A DNA stretch of 64,000 nt from Kitasatospora sp. SolWspMP-SS2h (lineage in GTDB: Bacteria > Actinomycetota > Actinomycetes > Streptomycetales > Streptomycetaceae), in the NCBI RefSeq assembly GCF_003259315.1, contig NZ_QLLT01000003.1, positions 350,283-414,282 of the forward strand, given 5' to 3'. How positions within the stretch are numbered: position 1 is the stretch's first letter; each line of letters starts with the position of its first letter. A program made the translations under genes and the position numbers. Positions 51,857 to 63,400 of this stretch are shown piece after piece. The notes under the pieces were generated by a model that was not told where the DNA came from, did not search any database, and saw only the letters and a list, made by a program, of their open reading frames with translations.

Positions 51857-52882
51857 ATGCGTATTGGTGTCCTGACCAGCGGCGGTGACTGCCCCGGCCT
51901 GAACGCCGTCATCCGTTCCGTGGTCCACCGGGGGGTGGTCGACCACGGCGACGAGATCATCGGCTTCGAGGACGGCTGGCGCGGTCTCCTGGAGGGCGTG
52001 CACCGTCCGCTGACGCTCGACTCGGTGAGCGGCATCCTCGCCCAGGGCGGCACGATCCTGGGCTCGTCCCGGGTCCAGCCCAGCCACCTGCGCGACGGTG
52101 TGGAGCGCGCCAAGCGGCACTGCGCCGACCTGGGCATCGACGCGGTCATCCCGATCGGCGGCGAGGGCACCCTGAAGGCCGCGAAGCTGATGAGCGACGC
52201 GGGCCTGCCGGTGATCGGCGTGCCGAAGACCATCGACAACGACATCGCCTGCACCGACGTCACCTTCGGCTTCGACACCGCCGTCTCGGTGGCCACCGAG
52301 GCACTGGACCGGCTGAAGACCACCGCCGAGTCGCACCAGCGCGTCATGGTGGTCGAGGTGATGGGCCGGCACACCGGCTGGATCGCGCTGAACGCGGGCA
52401 TGGCGGCCGGTGCGCACGCCATCGTCGTCCCGGAGCGCCCGTTCCACATCGACAAGCTGACCGAGATGGTGCGCGAGCGCTTCGACCGGCAGAAGAAGTT
52501 CGCGATCGTGGTCTGCGCCGAGGGCGCCAAGCCCGAGCCCGGCACCATGCCGTGGGAGGAGGGCACCAAGGACATGTACGGCCACGAGCGGTTCACCGGC
52601 ATCGCCACCCAGCTCTCCCGCGAGCTGGAGCACCGGCTCGGCAAGGAGGCCCGTCCGGTGATCCTGGGCCACACCCAGCGCGGCGGCACCCCGACCGCGT
52701 ACGACCGGGTCCTGGCCACCCGCTTCGGCTGGCACGCGGTGGAGGCCGCCCACAAGGGCGCGTTCGGCCACATCACGGCGCTGCAGGGCACCGAGATCAA
52801 GCTGGTGCCGCTGGGCGAGGCGGTGGCGGAGCTGAAGACCGTCCCGGCGGAGCGCTACCGGGAGGCCGAGACCGTCATCTGA
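51857..52882 (+). CDS. pfkA: 6-phosphofructokinase
   Basis: 341-residue glycolytic kinase of the actinobacterial group III type. IGVLTSGGDCPGLNAVIR, the phosphate-binding PIGGEGTLKAA (GGEGT rather than the PPi-type GGDDT), catalytic PKTIDNDI, EVMGRHTGWIA and the fructose-6-phosphate-binding HTQRGGTPTAYDR. ATP-dependent by the Gly in GGEGT (inference). No canonical ribosome site beyond a weak GGAG 12 bases upstream; start fixed by the conserved MRIGVLTSGG. Confidence 0.95.
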   Translation: MRIGVLTSGGDCPGLNAVIRSVVHRGVVDHGDEIIGFEDGWRGLLEGVHRPLTLDSVSGILAQGGTILGSSRVQPSHLRDGVERAKRHCADLGIDAVIPIGGEGTLKAAKLMSDAGLPVIGVPKTIDNDIACTDVTFGFDTAVSVATEALDRLKTTAESHQRVMVVEVMGRHTGWIALNAGMAAGAHAIVVPERPFHIDKLTEMVRERFDRQKKFAIVVCAEGAKPEPGTMPWEEGTKDMYGHERFTGIATQLSRELEHRLGKEARPVILGHTQRGGTPTAYDRVLATRFGWHAVEAAHKGAFGHITALQGTEIKLVPLGEAVAELKTVPAERYREAETVI

Positions 52883-52969
52883 CGGCCGGTCGGCTCCCGC
52901 CCCACCGAACGGTGCGCCGGGGGCGCGTCGCGGCCCGCCCGCCCGCTCCCCCGGCGATAGCCTCACCGC

Positions 52970-53965
52970 ATGGAGATCCTCGCCTACGGCGTCCAAGCAG
53001 ACGAACGACCGCTCCTGGAACGGGCCTTCGCGGACCGCCACGCCCTGCGCGCCCTGGCGGTGTTCCTCAACCGCGACACCGCCCCCCTCGCCGCCGGCTA
53101 CCCCGCCGTCAGCACCAGCGTCAACGACGAACTCGACGCCGACGTGCTCACCGTGCTCGCCGCGGGCGGCACCGAGTTGATCGCCCAGCGCTCCACCGGC
53201 TTCAACAACATCGACCTCGACGCCGCCGCCGAACTCGGCCTCACCGTCGCCCGGGTCTCCCACTACAGCCCCTACGCCGTCGCCGAGCACGCCTGGGCCC
53301 TCGCGCTCGCCGTCAACCGGCGGCTCACCCGCGCCGCCAACCGCTCCCGCGAGTTCGACTTCCGCCTCGACGGCCTCCTCGGCCGCGACGTCCACGGCAT
53401 GACCGTCGGCGTCATCGGCACCGGCAAGATCGGCGAGTGCTTCGCCCGCATCGCCGCCGGCTTCGGCACCCGCCTCCTCGGCTGGGACATCGCCGAGAAC
53501 CCCGCCTGCCTCGAACTCGGCATGACCTACACCGAACTCCCCGAACTCCTCTCCCGGGCCGACCTGATCAGCCTGCACGTCCCCCTCCTCCCCACCACCC
53601 ACCACCTGATCGACACCGCCGCCCTCGCCCGGATGAAGGACGACGCCATCCTGGTCAACTCCAGCCGCGGCGGCCTCGTCGACAGCGCCGCCCTGGTCGA
53701 GGCCCTCCGCACCGGGCGCCTCTCCGGCGTCGGCCTCGACGTCTACGAGGAGGAGACCGGCGTCTTCTTCACCGACCAGTCCCTCCAGGGCATCACCGAC
53801 GACACCCTCGCCCGCCTCATCACCTTCCCCCAGGTCCTCGTCACCAGCCACCAGGCCTACTACACCCACACCGCCGTCCACCAGATCATCGACACCACCG
53901 TCCGCAACGTCGACGACCACGCCGGCGGCCGCACCAACGAGAACACCCTCGTGCCCAGGCCGTGA
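52970..53965 (+). CDS. D-2-hydroxyacid dehydrogenase (D-lactate dehydrogenase type)
   Basis: 331-residue NAD-dependent enzyme. RSTGFNNIDLDAA, the Rossmann GVIGTGKIGECFARIAAGFG with the following Asp, NSSRGGLVDSAALVEAL (Arg), GLDVYEEETGVFF (Glu) and TSHQAYYTHTAV (His) complete the active site of the LdhA group. Leaderless: TAGCCT (52958-52963) ends 6 bases before the ATG. Role: pyruvate to D-lactate or a similar keto acid. Confidence 0.93.
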   Translation: MEILAYGVQADERPLLERAFADRHALRALAVFLNRDTAPLAAGYPAVSTSVNDELDADVLTVLAAGGTELIAQRSTGFNNIDLDAAAELGLTVARVSHYSPYAVAEHAWALALAVNRRLTRAANRSREFDFRLDGLLGRDVHGMTVGVIGTGKIGECFARIAAGFGTRLLGWDIAENPACLELGMTYTELPELLSRADLISLHVPLLPTTHHLIDTAALARMKDDAILVNSSRGGLVDSAALVEALRTGRLSGVGLDVYEEETGVFFTDQSLQGITDDTLARLITFPQVLVTSHQAYYTHTAVHQIIDTTVRNVDDHAGGRTNENTLVPRP

Positions 53966-54013
53966 CCCGGGTACGCCCCGCCCGGCAGCCCCGGCCCGGC
54001 CCGCCCCGCAGAA

Positions 54014-54035
54014 CGCGCGGCCGGACGGCCGCGCG
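54014..54035. terminator. Hairpin between dehydrogenase and glycosyltransferase
   Basis: 10-bp CGCG-rich palindrome (54014-54023 with 54026-54035) between two convergent genes; marks the right border of the core region and the end of the polyketide cluster transcript. Confidence 0.55.
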
Positions 54036-54066
54036 CCCCGCCGGGCACCGGGCGGGAGCCCGGCCG

Positions 54067-55230
54067 CTACCGCGTCAGCAGCTCCTCCAGGACGTCCGCC
54101 CCCTTCGAGGCGCCGCCCGCCCCGCGCACGATCCGGCGCAGGGCCGCCGCCCGGGGGCGGCAGGACCGGGCCTCCCGGACGGCGTCGCGCAGGCCCCGCA
54201 CGGTCGGCTCGGCGAGCGTCCTGCCGACCCCCAGCTCCTCCGCCCGCAGGGCGATCGCCCGCTGTTCCGGGATCTGCGGCACCGCCACGACGGGCACCCC
54301 GTGGTGGAGCGACTCCATCACCGAGTTCATCCCGGCGTGGCTCAGGAACACCTCGGCGTGCCGCAGCACCGCCACCTGCGGCACGTGCGCGTGCACCTCG
54401 ACGTTGGCCGGGACCGGGCCCAGCGACTCCCGGTCCAGCCCGCCCACCGCCATGACGACCTGCCAGTCGCCGCCCCCGAACGCCTCGACGCAGGTCCGGT
54501 AGAACGCGGGCCGGTCGTTGAAGACGGTTCCCAGCGAGATCAGCAGCACCGGGGCCCGCGACCGGGGGCTCCACTCCTCGGCGGCCTGCCGGCCGCTCAG
54601 CGACGGCCCGACGAAGTGGAAGCGCCCGTCGAAGGTGTCCCCCGCCGGCTGGAACTCGCGGGGGACGAACACCAGGCTCGTCGGGGGCACGTGACCGAAC
54701 ATCAGGTCCGGGCCGTCCAGGAAGGCGTGGCCCTGCGCGAACTTCCCCATGTCCTGGACCGCCGCCACCAGCCGGGGGTGGGCGTGGTCGAAGTCGGCCG
54801 GCAGGTACACCTGCGCCGCCGAGAAGGACTCGTTCTCCGCGAAGGTCGGCACCAGGGCGACCTCCCGCACCCCGAGCAGGTTCGCCAGCATCCTCCCGGT
54901 GAAGGTCACCGAGTCGTAGCACACCGCGTCCGGCGGGTCGGCCGCGAAGTGCGCGGCCAGGACCGGGAAGGCGGCGCGCGCGTCGTCGAGGTAGTACTCC
55001 ATCGTCACGGCGAGCTGTTCCGCCGTGAACTCCCCGCGCTCCGCCATGCCGGGCGGCAGCTGCGAGGGCAGGGTCACCGGCGACGCCCCGGCGGCGACGG
55101 CGGCGCCCACGGCGGCCGGTCCGGTGGCGTAACTGACCCGGTGACCGCGCCGGACCAGCTCCTCGACCAGCGGCAGGGTCGGGTTGACGTGCCCGGACGC
55201 GGGCGCGCTCACGAAGGCGAAGTGGGCCAT
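54067..55230 (-). CDS. Macrolide-type glycosyltransferase (MGT family)
   Basis: 387-residue GT-B enzyme. N-terminal HFAFVSAPASGHVNPTLPLVEELVRRGHRVSYATG is typical of the MGT/OleD family; C-terminal nucleotide-sugar motif FLSHAGMNSVMESLHHGVPVVAVPQIPEQ is intact. Members glycosylate macrolides with UDP- or dTDP-sugars, for synthesis or self-resistance. ATG overlaps the stop of the P450 fusion by one base, so it belongs to the polyketide operon; as the last gene it likely decorates, or inactivates, the finished polyketide. Tailoring vs. resistance cannot be distinguished from the sequence. Confidence 0.92.
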   Translation of the reverse strand: MAHFAFVSAPASGHVNPTLPLVEELVRRGHRVSYATGPAAVGAAVAAGASPVTLPSQLPPGMAERGEFTAEQLAVTMEYYLDDARAAFPVLAAHFAADPPDAVCYDSVTFTGRMLANLLGVREVALVPTFAENESFSAAQVYLPADFDHAHPRLVAAVQDMGKFAQGHAFLDGPDLMFGHVPPTSLVFVPREFQPAGDTFDGRFHFVGPSLSGRQAAEEWSPRSRAPVLLISLGTVFNDRPAFYRTCVEAFGGGDWQVVMAVGGLDRESLGPVPANVEVHAHVPQVAVLRHAEVFLSHAGMNSVMESLHHGVPVVAVPQIPEQRAIALRAEELGVGRTLAEPTVRGLRDAVREARSCRPRAAALRRIVRGAGGASKGADVLEELLTR

Positions 55231-57491
55231 CAGTCCTCCTCCAGGATGACCGGCAGGGTCCTGTGGCCGTTGGTGAAGAAGGAACCCAGCGGTTCGAGCG
55301 CGGACGACGGGACGGCCAGCCGCAGCCCGGGGAACCGGGAGAACAGCGCGGACAGCGCCGTCGTCGCCTCCAGTTTCGCCAGCGGACTGCCGAGGCAGAA
55401 GTGCACGCCGTGCCCGAAGGCGAGGTGGTCGGCCCGCGACGGCCGGGCGACGGAGAAGTCCTCCGCGTCGGCCCCGTGCTGCGCCGGGTCGCGGCCGGCC
55501 GCGCCGAAGGACAGCAGGATCGCCTCGCCCTTGCCGATCCGCACGCCGTCCGCGGCGATGTCCTCCACGGCGTAGCGCAGCGGCAGGTTCGGCACCGGTG
55601 CCTGCCAGCGCAGGGTCTCGTCCACCACGTCCTCCCACGTGCTGGTCCCGGACCGGACCAGGGCGAGCTGGGACGGGTGGGTGGCCAGCGCGTGGACGGC
55701 GTGGTCGAGCAGGTTGACCGTCGTCTCGAAGCCGGCGGAGATGGTCAGCAGCAGGGTGTCCAGCAGTTCCCGCTCGGACAGCCGGGTGCCGTCCGCCTCC
55801 TGCGCGGCGATCAGGTCGCTGGTCAGGTCGTCGCCGGGGTCGCGCCGTTTGGCGGCCACCAGGTCCTTGAGCAGCATGTACAGCTCGCCGGAGGCGGCCT
55901 GCACCCCCGCCGGGTCCGCGTCGAGGCTGAACACCGCGTCCACCAGCCGGCGCAGGTCCGCGCCCGTCGCCGCGCTCACCCCGAACAGTCCGGTGATGAC
56001 CTGGATCGGCAGCGGGAACGCGAACCGCGCCCGCAGGTCGACCGGCTGCCCCGGCGGCACCGCGGCCAGGTCGGCGATCAGGCCGGCCGTGATCTCCTCG
56101 ACGCGCGGCCGGGTCGCCTCGATGCGGCGCGGGGTGAACGCCTTGGCCACCAGGCTGCGCAGCCTGGTGTGGTCGGCCCCGTAGGCGGTGAACATGTTCT
56201 GCATCGCGACCCACATGATCAGCGGCCAGTCCGGCGGGATGTCCCCGTCGCGCCACATCGGCCAGTGCTTGTTCGCATCCTTGGAGACCCTCGGGTCGAG
56301 CAGCAGCTTCTTCGCCAGGTCGTGCCCGGTGACGGCCCAGGCCGGCACCCCGCCGGGCAGCCGGACGCGGGTGGCCGGGCCCCGCTCGCGCAGGGCGGTG
56401 GCCTCGCCGAAGACGTCGCCGCCCGAGGGGTCGATGACGTAGGCGTCGGCGGACGGGGCCTGCGCGCGCACCGCGCGCACCGGTTCGGTGAAGGTGGTGG
56501 CGGTGCGGGGCCGGGGCGGTTCGGTGACCTCCAGCAGGGCCGCGGTGAACCGCGACCCCATGCCGAGGCCGATCGACATGACGGTGTCGCCGGGCTTGAG
56601 CGTCTCGTCGTGCAGCAGGTGGTCGATGCCGAGCAGTTGGTCGCACGGCCCGACGTGGCCGAGCTCGCGCAGCATCGGCCAGGTGGTGCGGCCCAGGTCG
56701 ATGCCGAGCGGTTCCAGCACGACGACCTCCAGCTGGGCCAGGCCCAGGCCGGTGACGACGAACCTGGTGATGTCGGGAATGCCGACGCCGCCCTCCTTGG
56801 CGGCCTGCTCGACCGCGGTGACCAGGGCCCCGCTCATCAGCGTCAGGTACGGCGCCAGGCCGGTGACCTCGATCGGCGTGCGGTTCCGGTGGCCCGCGGG
56901 GTCCGGGATCGTCGGGGTGGCGAGGACCTCCATCTGGGTCGCGGAGCTGTTGGCGGTCGCGACCAGCCGCGCCCGGCCGGACTCGCGGTTGAGGACGGCC
57001 GCGGCCGCGCCGTCGGCCAGGAAGATCCCGATGCTGGGCTGCCAGCGTTCCCAGCGCGGCGGCAGGAACCGGGCGGTGGCGGTGACCAGGGTCGCGGTCG
57101 CGGCCGGGTCGGCCACCAGGTGCGCGGCGGCGGACTGCAGCGCGGCCGAGCCGCCGTTGCTGGTCGCCTCGACCTCGTAGACGAGGGCGTGGCCGAGGCC
57201 GAGGACGCGCTGCAGGTGGCAGGAGGACGCCATGTGGTCCTGGTGGTCCATCTGGGCGTAGGCGGCCATGGCGATGTCGGCGCCGGTGAGGCCGGACTCG
57301 CGCAGGGCGCCGATCGCCGCGTGCACGGCCATCGCGTGCTCGGTGACGTCGTCGGAGCTGGTGAACGACACGAAGTCCGACAGCGCGAGCAGCCGCCGCA
57401 TGGTCGCGGTGTCCGGCACGGCCCGCGTCGCGGGCGTGCGGGGCGGCAGGTACCGTCCCGTTCCGCCGATGTAGACGTTGTCCCAGATCAT
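55230..57491 (-). CDS. Fused KAS III-like acyl-transferase/ketosynthase and cytochrome P450
   Basis: 753 residues in one uninterrupted frame. Residues 1-335 have the KAS III (FabH/CerJ-like) fold: [86 protein letters not shown]. The nucleophile Cys position is Ser111, and the His/Asn positions are also non-standard, as in DpsC-like or sugar-acylating KAS III enzymes. Residues about 365-753 are a complete P450: I-helix [11 protein letters not shown], ExxR in DETLRWQAP, heme loop [10 protein letters not shown] (Cys699). An Ala/Thr/Pro linker joins them. Overlaps the PKS stop by 4 bases; AAAGGA site. Likely oxidises the polyketide, with the KAS III half moving or gating the acyl chain. Confidence 0.9.
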   Translation of the reverse strand: MIWDNVYIGGTGRYLPPRTPATRAVPDTATMRRLLALSDFVSFTSSDDVTEHAMAVHAAIGALRESGLTGADIAMAAYAQMDHQDHMASSCHLQRVLGLGHALVYEVEATSNGGSAALQSAAAHLVADPAATATLVTATARFLPPRWERWQPSIGIFLADGAAAAVLNRESGRARLVATANSSATQMEVLATPTIPDPAGHRNRTPIEVTGLAPYLTLMSGALVTAVEQAAKEGGVGIPDITRFVVTGLGLAQLEVVVLEPLGIDLGRTTWPMLRELGHVGPCDQLLGIDHLLHDETLKPGDTVMSIGLGMGSRFTAALLEVTEPPRPRTATTFTEPVRAVRAQAPSADAYVIDPSGGDVFGEATALRERGPATRVRLPGGVPAWAVTGHDLAKKLLLDPRVSKDANKHWPMWRDGDIPPDWPLIMWVAMQNMFTAYGADHTRLRSLVAKAFTPRRIEATRPRVEEITAGLIADLAAVPPGQPVDLRARFAFPLPIQVITGLFGVSAATGADLRRLVDAVFSLDADPAGVQAASGELYMLLKDLVAAKRRDPGDDLTSDLIAAQEADGTRLSERELLDTLLLTISAGFETTVNLLDHAVHALATHPSQLALVRSGTSTWEDVVDETLRWQAPVPNLPLRYAVEDIAADGVRIGKGEAILLSFGAAGRDPAQHGADAEDFSVARPSRADHLAFGHGVHFCLGSPLAKLEATTALSALFSRFPGLRLAVPSSALEPLGSFFTNGHRTLPVILEED

Positions 57492-60400
57492 GCGTGGTCC
57501 TTTCCCCTGAGTTCGGACAGCCCGGCGCCGTAGCCGGTGAAGTCGAGGAGCCAGGTGCTGATGGCCAGCGCCGTGGCCGCGGAGTGCTCCTCCAGGACGG
57601 TGAAGTGGTCGCCCGGGACGGTGAGCACGTCCTGCGCGGTGGTGGACAGCCGGGGCCACGGACGCTTCCCGGTGCCCACCAGCAGCACCGGCGCGGTGAC
57701 GGGCTCCGGGGCGCCGGCCAGGTCGAGGTAGCGGCCCATGGCGACCAGCCGGTCGTCGTCGACCGGCTGGACCTGGTGGCCGGCGTCGAGCATGCCGGTG
57801 AGCACGCCCGGCAGGTCGTCGGGGTAGCCGTCGATGAGCACCACCGCGCTGGGCCGGGCCCCGCGCCGCTCCAGTTCCCCGGCGGTCGCCAGCGCCAGCC
57901 ACCCGCCCACCGAGCGGCCGACCAGCACCGGCGCGGCGACCGCCGACGCGGCATCGGCGAGTGCGCGGACCAGGACGTCGGCGTCCGCGGGCAGCGGGTC
58001 GCCGGCGAAGCCCGGCAGGGTGACCGCCGTGACGTCGCGGGCGGCCTCCAGCGCGGCGGCGAACCGCCCGTACTCCTCGATGCCGCCGGACGCCAGCGCG
58101 GACGGCAGGCAGACCAGCGGGGGCTGGAGGAAGCCGGTCGCGAGGGCGACCGCCCCGGCCTCGGGCGCGTCGGTGGCCGGGGCCAGCCGGGACGCCGTGG
58201 CGAGCAGGTCGAGGCCGTCCTGCGCGCGGCCCACGTCGAGGGCCTTGCGCAGCAGGCGCTCCATCGGCCCGGTGGCCCGGTTCTCCGGCGAGCACAGCTG
58301 CCCGTAGAGGTGGTGGACGAGCTGTTCGGGCGTCGGGAAGTCGAAGACGAGGGTCGCCGGGAGCTGGAGCCCGGTGGCCGCGTTGAGCCGGTTGCGCAGC
58401 TCGATGGCGGTCAGCGAGTCGACGCCGTGGTCGCGGAACGGCTGACGCGGGTCGTCGATCCCGCCGGGGGCCATCCCGAGGATGCCCGCGCTGTGCCCGA
58501 CGACCAGGTCGAGCAGCAGCGCGCGCTGCTCGGGCTCGGGCAGGGTGTCGAGCCGGGCCCGCAGCTCGCCCGGGTCGCCCGGGTCGCCCGGGCCGGCCCC
58601 CGGTGCCGGCGCGCGCCGCGGCCGGGCGAGTGCGCGCAGCAGCGCGGGCGGGGTGTCGATCGCCGCGAGGTCGAGGCGGACCGGCACCAGCGCCGGGCGT
58701 CCGCCGGCCAGGGCGGTGTCGAACAGGCCGAGGGCCTGCTCGGTGGCCAGCGGCAGCATGCCGGTCCTCGCCAGTCGGCGGCGGTCCGCCTCGGTCAGGT
58801 TCCCGGTGATGCCGCTGGACTCGGCCCACTGGCCCCAGGCGAGGGAGGCGGCCGGCAGGCCGCGCGCGTGCCGGTGCTCGGCGAGCGCGTCGAGGAACGC
58901 GTTCGCGGCCGCGTAGTTGGCCTGCCCGGGGGCGCCGAACACCCCGGCCGCCGAGGAGAACAGCACGAACGCCCGCAGGTCCAGGTGCTCGGTGGCCTCG
59001 TGCAGGTGCCACGCGGCATCGGCCTTCGCGCGCAGCACCGTGTCGACCTGCTCCGGTGCCATTGTCGCCACCAGGGCGTCGTCGACGACCCCGGCGGCGT
59101 GCACGACGGCCCGCAGGTCGGGGATCGAGGCGACGAGGTCCCGCAGTGCCGCGCGGTCGCCGGCGTCGCAGGCGACCACGGTGAGGGCGGCGCCCAGCTC
59201 CTGCCGGAGCCCGGGCGGCTCGACGCCGCGGCGGCCGGCGAGCACCACGTGCCGGGCGCCGTGCCGGGCGACCAGGTGCCGGGCGACCAGGACGCCGAGG
59301 GTGCCGGTGCCGCCGGTGATCAGCACGGTGCCGTCCAGGGGCGCGCCGTCCAGGGGCCCGGCAGTCCCGGTCGGGGCGGGCGGGGCGGCCCGCACCAGCC
59401 TCGGTACGAGGGCGGTGCCGTCGCACAGCCGGATCTCGGGCTCGCCGTCGGCCACGGCGGCGCGCACCGCGGCGGGGACCGCCCGCCGCGAGGCGGCCGT
59501 GCCGTCGTGCCGGACGGTCAGGATGCGCCCGGGGTGCTCGTGCTGCGCGCTGCGCAGGAAGCCGCGGGCGGCGGCCGAGGCCAGGTCGTCGCCGGTGAGG
59601 ACCACGAGCCGGGCCGGCGTGTCGGTGGCCAGGAACTCCCGGACCCGGCCGAGCAGTTCCCGGGTCACCGCGTGGGCGGCGGTGACCGGTTCGCCCTCGC
59701 CGGCGACCTCGTGGAGGACCGTCTCGGTGCCCGGGCCGTCCGGTGCCGCCATCGGGATCCAGTCGACGGCGAACAGCGTGTTCGGCCGGGGCCCGGCCCC
59801 GGGACCCGCCGCTTCGACGGGCCGCAGGACGATCTCGTCGATGCTGACGACCGGCGTCCCGGCGGTGTCGGTGATCCGCACCGCGCAGGTGTCCGGCCCG
59901 GTCGGGTGCAGCACCACGCGGACCGTCGCGGCCGACCCGGTGACCGTCACGCCGGAGAACGAGAAGGGCAGCCGCGCCGGACTGCCGCCGTCCTCGGCCC
60001 CGGGACCGGCGAGCAGGGTCAGCGGCTGGATGGCGGCGTCCAGGAGCGCGGGGTGGACGCGGTAGCCGGTGAGCTGCCCGGGGTCCGCCGGGAAGCTCGC
60101 CTCGGCGTGCAGGTCCGCGCCGTGCCGCCGGACGCCGGTGAGTCCCCGGAAGGTCGGTCCGTAGTCGTAGCCGGCTTCGGCGAGCCGGTCGTAGAGCGCG
60201 CCGATGTCGATCGGCGCGGCCTCGTCGGCGTCCGTGCCGGGCGCGTCCGTGCCGGGCTCGTCGGCCCGGTCGGCCCGGTCGGCCCGGTCCGTCGGCGGGC
60301 TGAGCACGCCGGTCGCGTGGCGGGTCCACTCGTCGGGCTCGGCGGAGGTGCGGGAGTGGACGGTGACGGGTCGGCGTCCGGTGTCGTCGGGCGCGCCGAC

Positions 60401-63400
60401 GGTGACCTGCACGTGCACGCCGTCACGCTCGGACAGTACGAGCGGCGCCTCCAAGACCAGTTCGGACAGGACGGGGCTGGCCGCGTGCCCGCCGGCGTGG
60501 ACGGCCAGGTCCACGAACGCCATCGCGGGCAGCAGGGGCGAGCCCGCGATGACGTGTTCGGCGAGCCACGGGTGGGCGGACCCGGAGAGCTTCCCGGTCA
60601 GCACCACGCCCTGCCCGTCGGGGAGCTTCACCAGGGACCGCAGCAGCGGGTGGTCGGGCGTGTCGGGGCCCTCCGCCGGGGTGGTGGGCCGGAGCCAGTA
60701 GTGCTGGTGCTGGAACGGGTACGAGGGCACCCGTGCGTCCGGCTCACCGACCGGCGGGGTCCAGTCCACCGCGCCGTCCGCCCACAACCGCCCCAGACCC
60801 GCGAACAGCCGCTCCACGGAGTCACCGTGACGCCGCATCAAGCCGTTCGGCACCAGCGACGGATGCGGACCCACCTCCACGAACCCCGTGACGCCCTGGC
60901 CCGACAGCCACTCCATCGCGTCGGCGAACCGCACCGGCTCCCGCACCTGCCGCACCCAGTAGCCCGGCTCCCCCATGTCCACCGGATGTCCGGCCACCGT
61001 GGAGACCACCGGGACCACCGGCACACCGAACGACAACCCCTTAGCAACCTCGGCGAGTTCGTCCAGCACCGGATCCATCCGCGCCGAATGGAACGCGTGA
61101 CTGACCTCCAGCCGCCGCACCCGCCGCCCACGACCCCGCCACACCTCGGCGACCGCCAGCACCGCCGCCTCGTCACCCGACACCACCACCGCGTCCGCCG
61201 CGTTGACCGCCGCCACCTCCACACCCGGCACCAGCGACCCCGCCACCTCCTGGACCGACGCCTGCACCGACACCATCGCCCCGCCACCGGGCAGCCCCTG
61301 CATCAACCGGCCCCGCGCCCCCACCAGGGCACAGGCGTCCTCCAGCCCCAAAACCCCCGCCACGTGGGCCGCCGCCACCTCGCCCACCGAATGCCCCACC
61401 ACGAAATCCGGCCGAACCCCCAACCACTCCACCAACCGAAACAGCGCCACCTCCAACGCGAACACCCCGGCCTGCGTGAACCGCGTCTGCCCCAACACCC
61501 CCTCCCCGTCCTCGAACAACACCTCCACCGGCAACCCCAACACCCCGCACACCTCGTCCAACACCCCCGCGAACACCGGAAACACCCCGTACAGACCCCG
61601 CCCCATCCCCGCCCACTGACCACCCTGACCGGAGAACACGAACGCCGACTTCCCCGAGTCGCGGGCCTCGCCGGTCACCAGCCCGGGATGCGCCTCACCC
61701 CGGACCAGGGCCGCCAGGGCCTCCGGTCCGGTCAGCACGGCCCGGTGGGCGAATCGGGCCCGCGCGGCGAGCGCGGCGGCGATTCCGTCCGCGTCCGCGT
61801 CGGGGGCCCCGGCCGCGTGCGCCTGTAGCCTGCGGGCCTGGGCCCGGAGCGCCTGCGCGGACTTGGCCGACAGCAGCCACGGCACCGGCGCGACGGCGGC
61901 GGGCGCGGACGTGGGGGTGACAGGGGAGTCGGAGGATGTCTCCTCCGCCGGGTCCGGGTCCGGTGCCTCCAGGATCACGTGCGCGTTGGTGCCGCTGATG
62001 CCGAACGCCGAGACGCCCGCACGGCGGGGACGCCCGGTCTCCGGCCACGGCCGGGCCTCGGTCAGCAGGGCGACCCGGCCCGCCGACCAGTCGACGTGCG
62101 AGGTCGGCGCGTCCACGTGCAGGGTTCGCGGCAACTGCCCGTGCCGCATCGCCATCACCATCTTGATCACACCCGCGACGCCCGCCGCCGCCTGCGTGTG
62201 CCCGATGTTCGACTTCACCGACCCCAACCACAGCGGCTCGGAACGGTCCTGACCGTACGTCGCCAGCAGCGCCTGCGCCTCGATCGGATCACCGAGGGTC
62301 GTGCCGGTGCCGTGCGCCTCCACCGCGTCCACCTCGGACCCCGACAACCCGGCGTTGGCGAGCGCCTGCTGGATGACGCGTTCCTGGGAGGGGCCGTTGG
62401 GCGCGGTCAGGCCGTTGGACGCGCCGTCCTGGTTGACCGCCGAGCCCCGCACCACCGCCAGCACCCGGTGACCGTTGCGGCGGGCGTCCGACAGGCGTTC
62501 CAGCAGCACCAGGCCGACGCCCTCGCCCCAGCCCGTGCCGTCGGCCGCCTCGGCGAACGCCTTCACCCGGCCGTCGGCCGCGAGCCCCCGCTGGCGGGAG
62601 AAGTCGATGAAGGCGGCGGGTGTCGCCATCACCGTCACCCCGCCGGCCAGCGCCAGCGAGCACTCACCCGAGCGCAGCGCCTGCGCCGCCAGGTGGATCG
62701 CCACCAGCGAGGACGAGCACGCCGTGTCCACCGACACCGCCGGTCCCTCCAGGCCCAGCAGGTAGGACACCCGCCCGGAGGTCACACTCGTCGCCGTGCC
62801 GGTGGCCACGTAGCCGTCCGCGTCGCGGGATATCTGGTCCACTCCGCCCGCGTAGCCGGATGCCCAGATGCCGGTGAACACGCCCGTCCGGCTGCCCCGC
62901 AACGACGTCGGATCGATCCCCGCGTCCTCGAACGTCTCCCACACCGTCTCCAACAGCACCCGCTGCTGCGGGTCCATCGCCAGCGCCTCACGCGGCGAGA
63001 TCCCGAAGAACCCGGCGTCGAACCCGCCTGCGGCGTCGAGGAAGCCGCCCCGTCGGGTGTACGACGTCCCCGGACCGCCCGCCGGATCGTAGAGCCGACC
63101 CACGTCCCACCCACGATCCGACGGGAACTCACCCACCGCGTCCGCCCCGCCCGCCACCAGATCCCACAACTCCTGCGCCGAGCCCACCCCACCCGGATAC
63201 CGCGCCCCCAACCCGACCACCACCACCGGATCACCCGACACCACGGCCCCGACCGGCACCGGCGCGGCCGTCCGGCGCTCCTTGCCGAGGACCACCTCCC
63301 GCAGGTGTTCGGCCAATCGGGCCGGAGTCGGGTGGTCGAAGACCATCGTCGCCGGCAGCCGCACCCCGACCGCCGTGGACAGCCGGTTGCGCAGTTCCAC

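Noticed and set aside
57494..61828. A 1444-codon open frame antisense to the PKS (and similar long antisense frames at 3490-6864, 10559-12469, 1167-3374)
   Set aside because: Translations are Gly/Val/Arg-rich without domains; they arise because stop codons are rare opposite GC-biased coding sequence.
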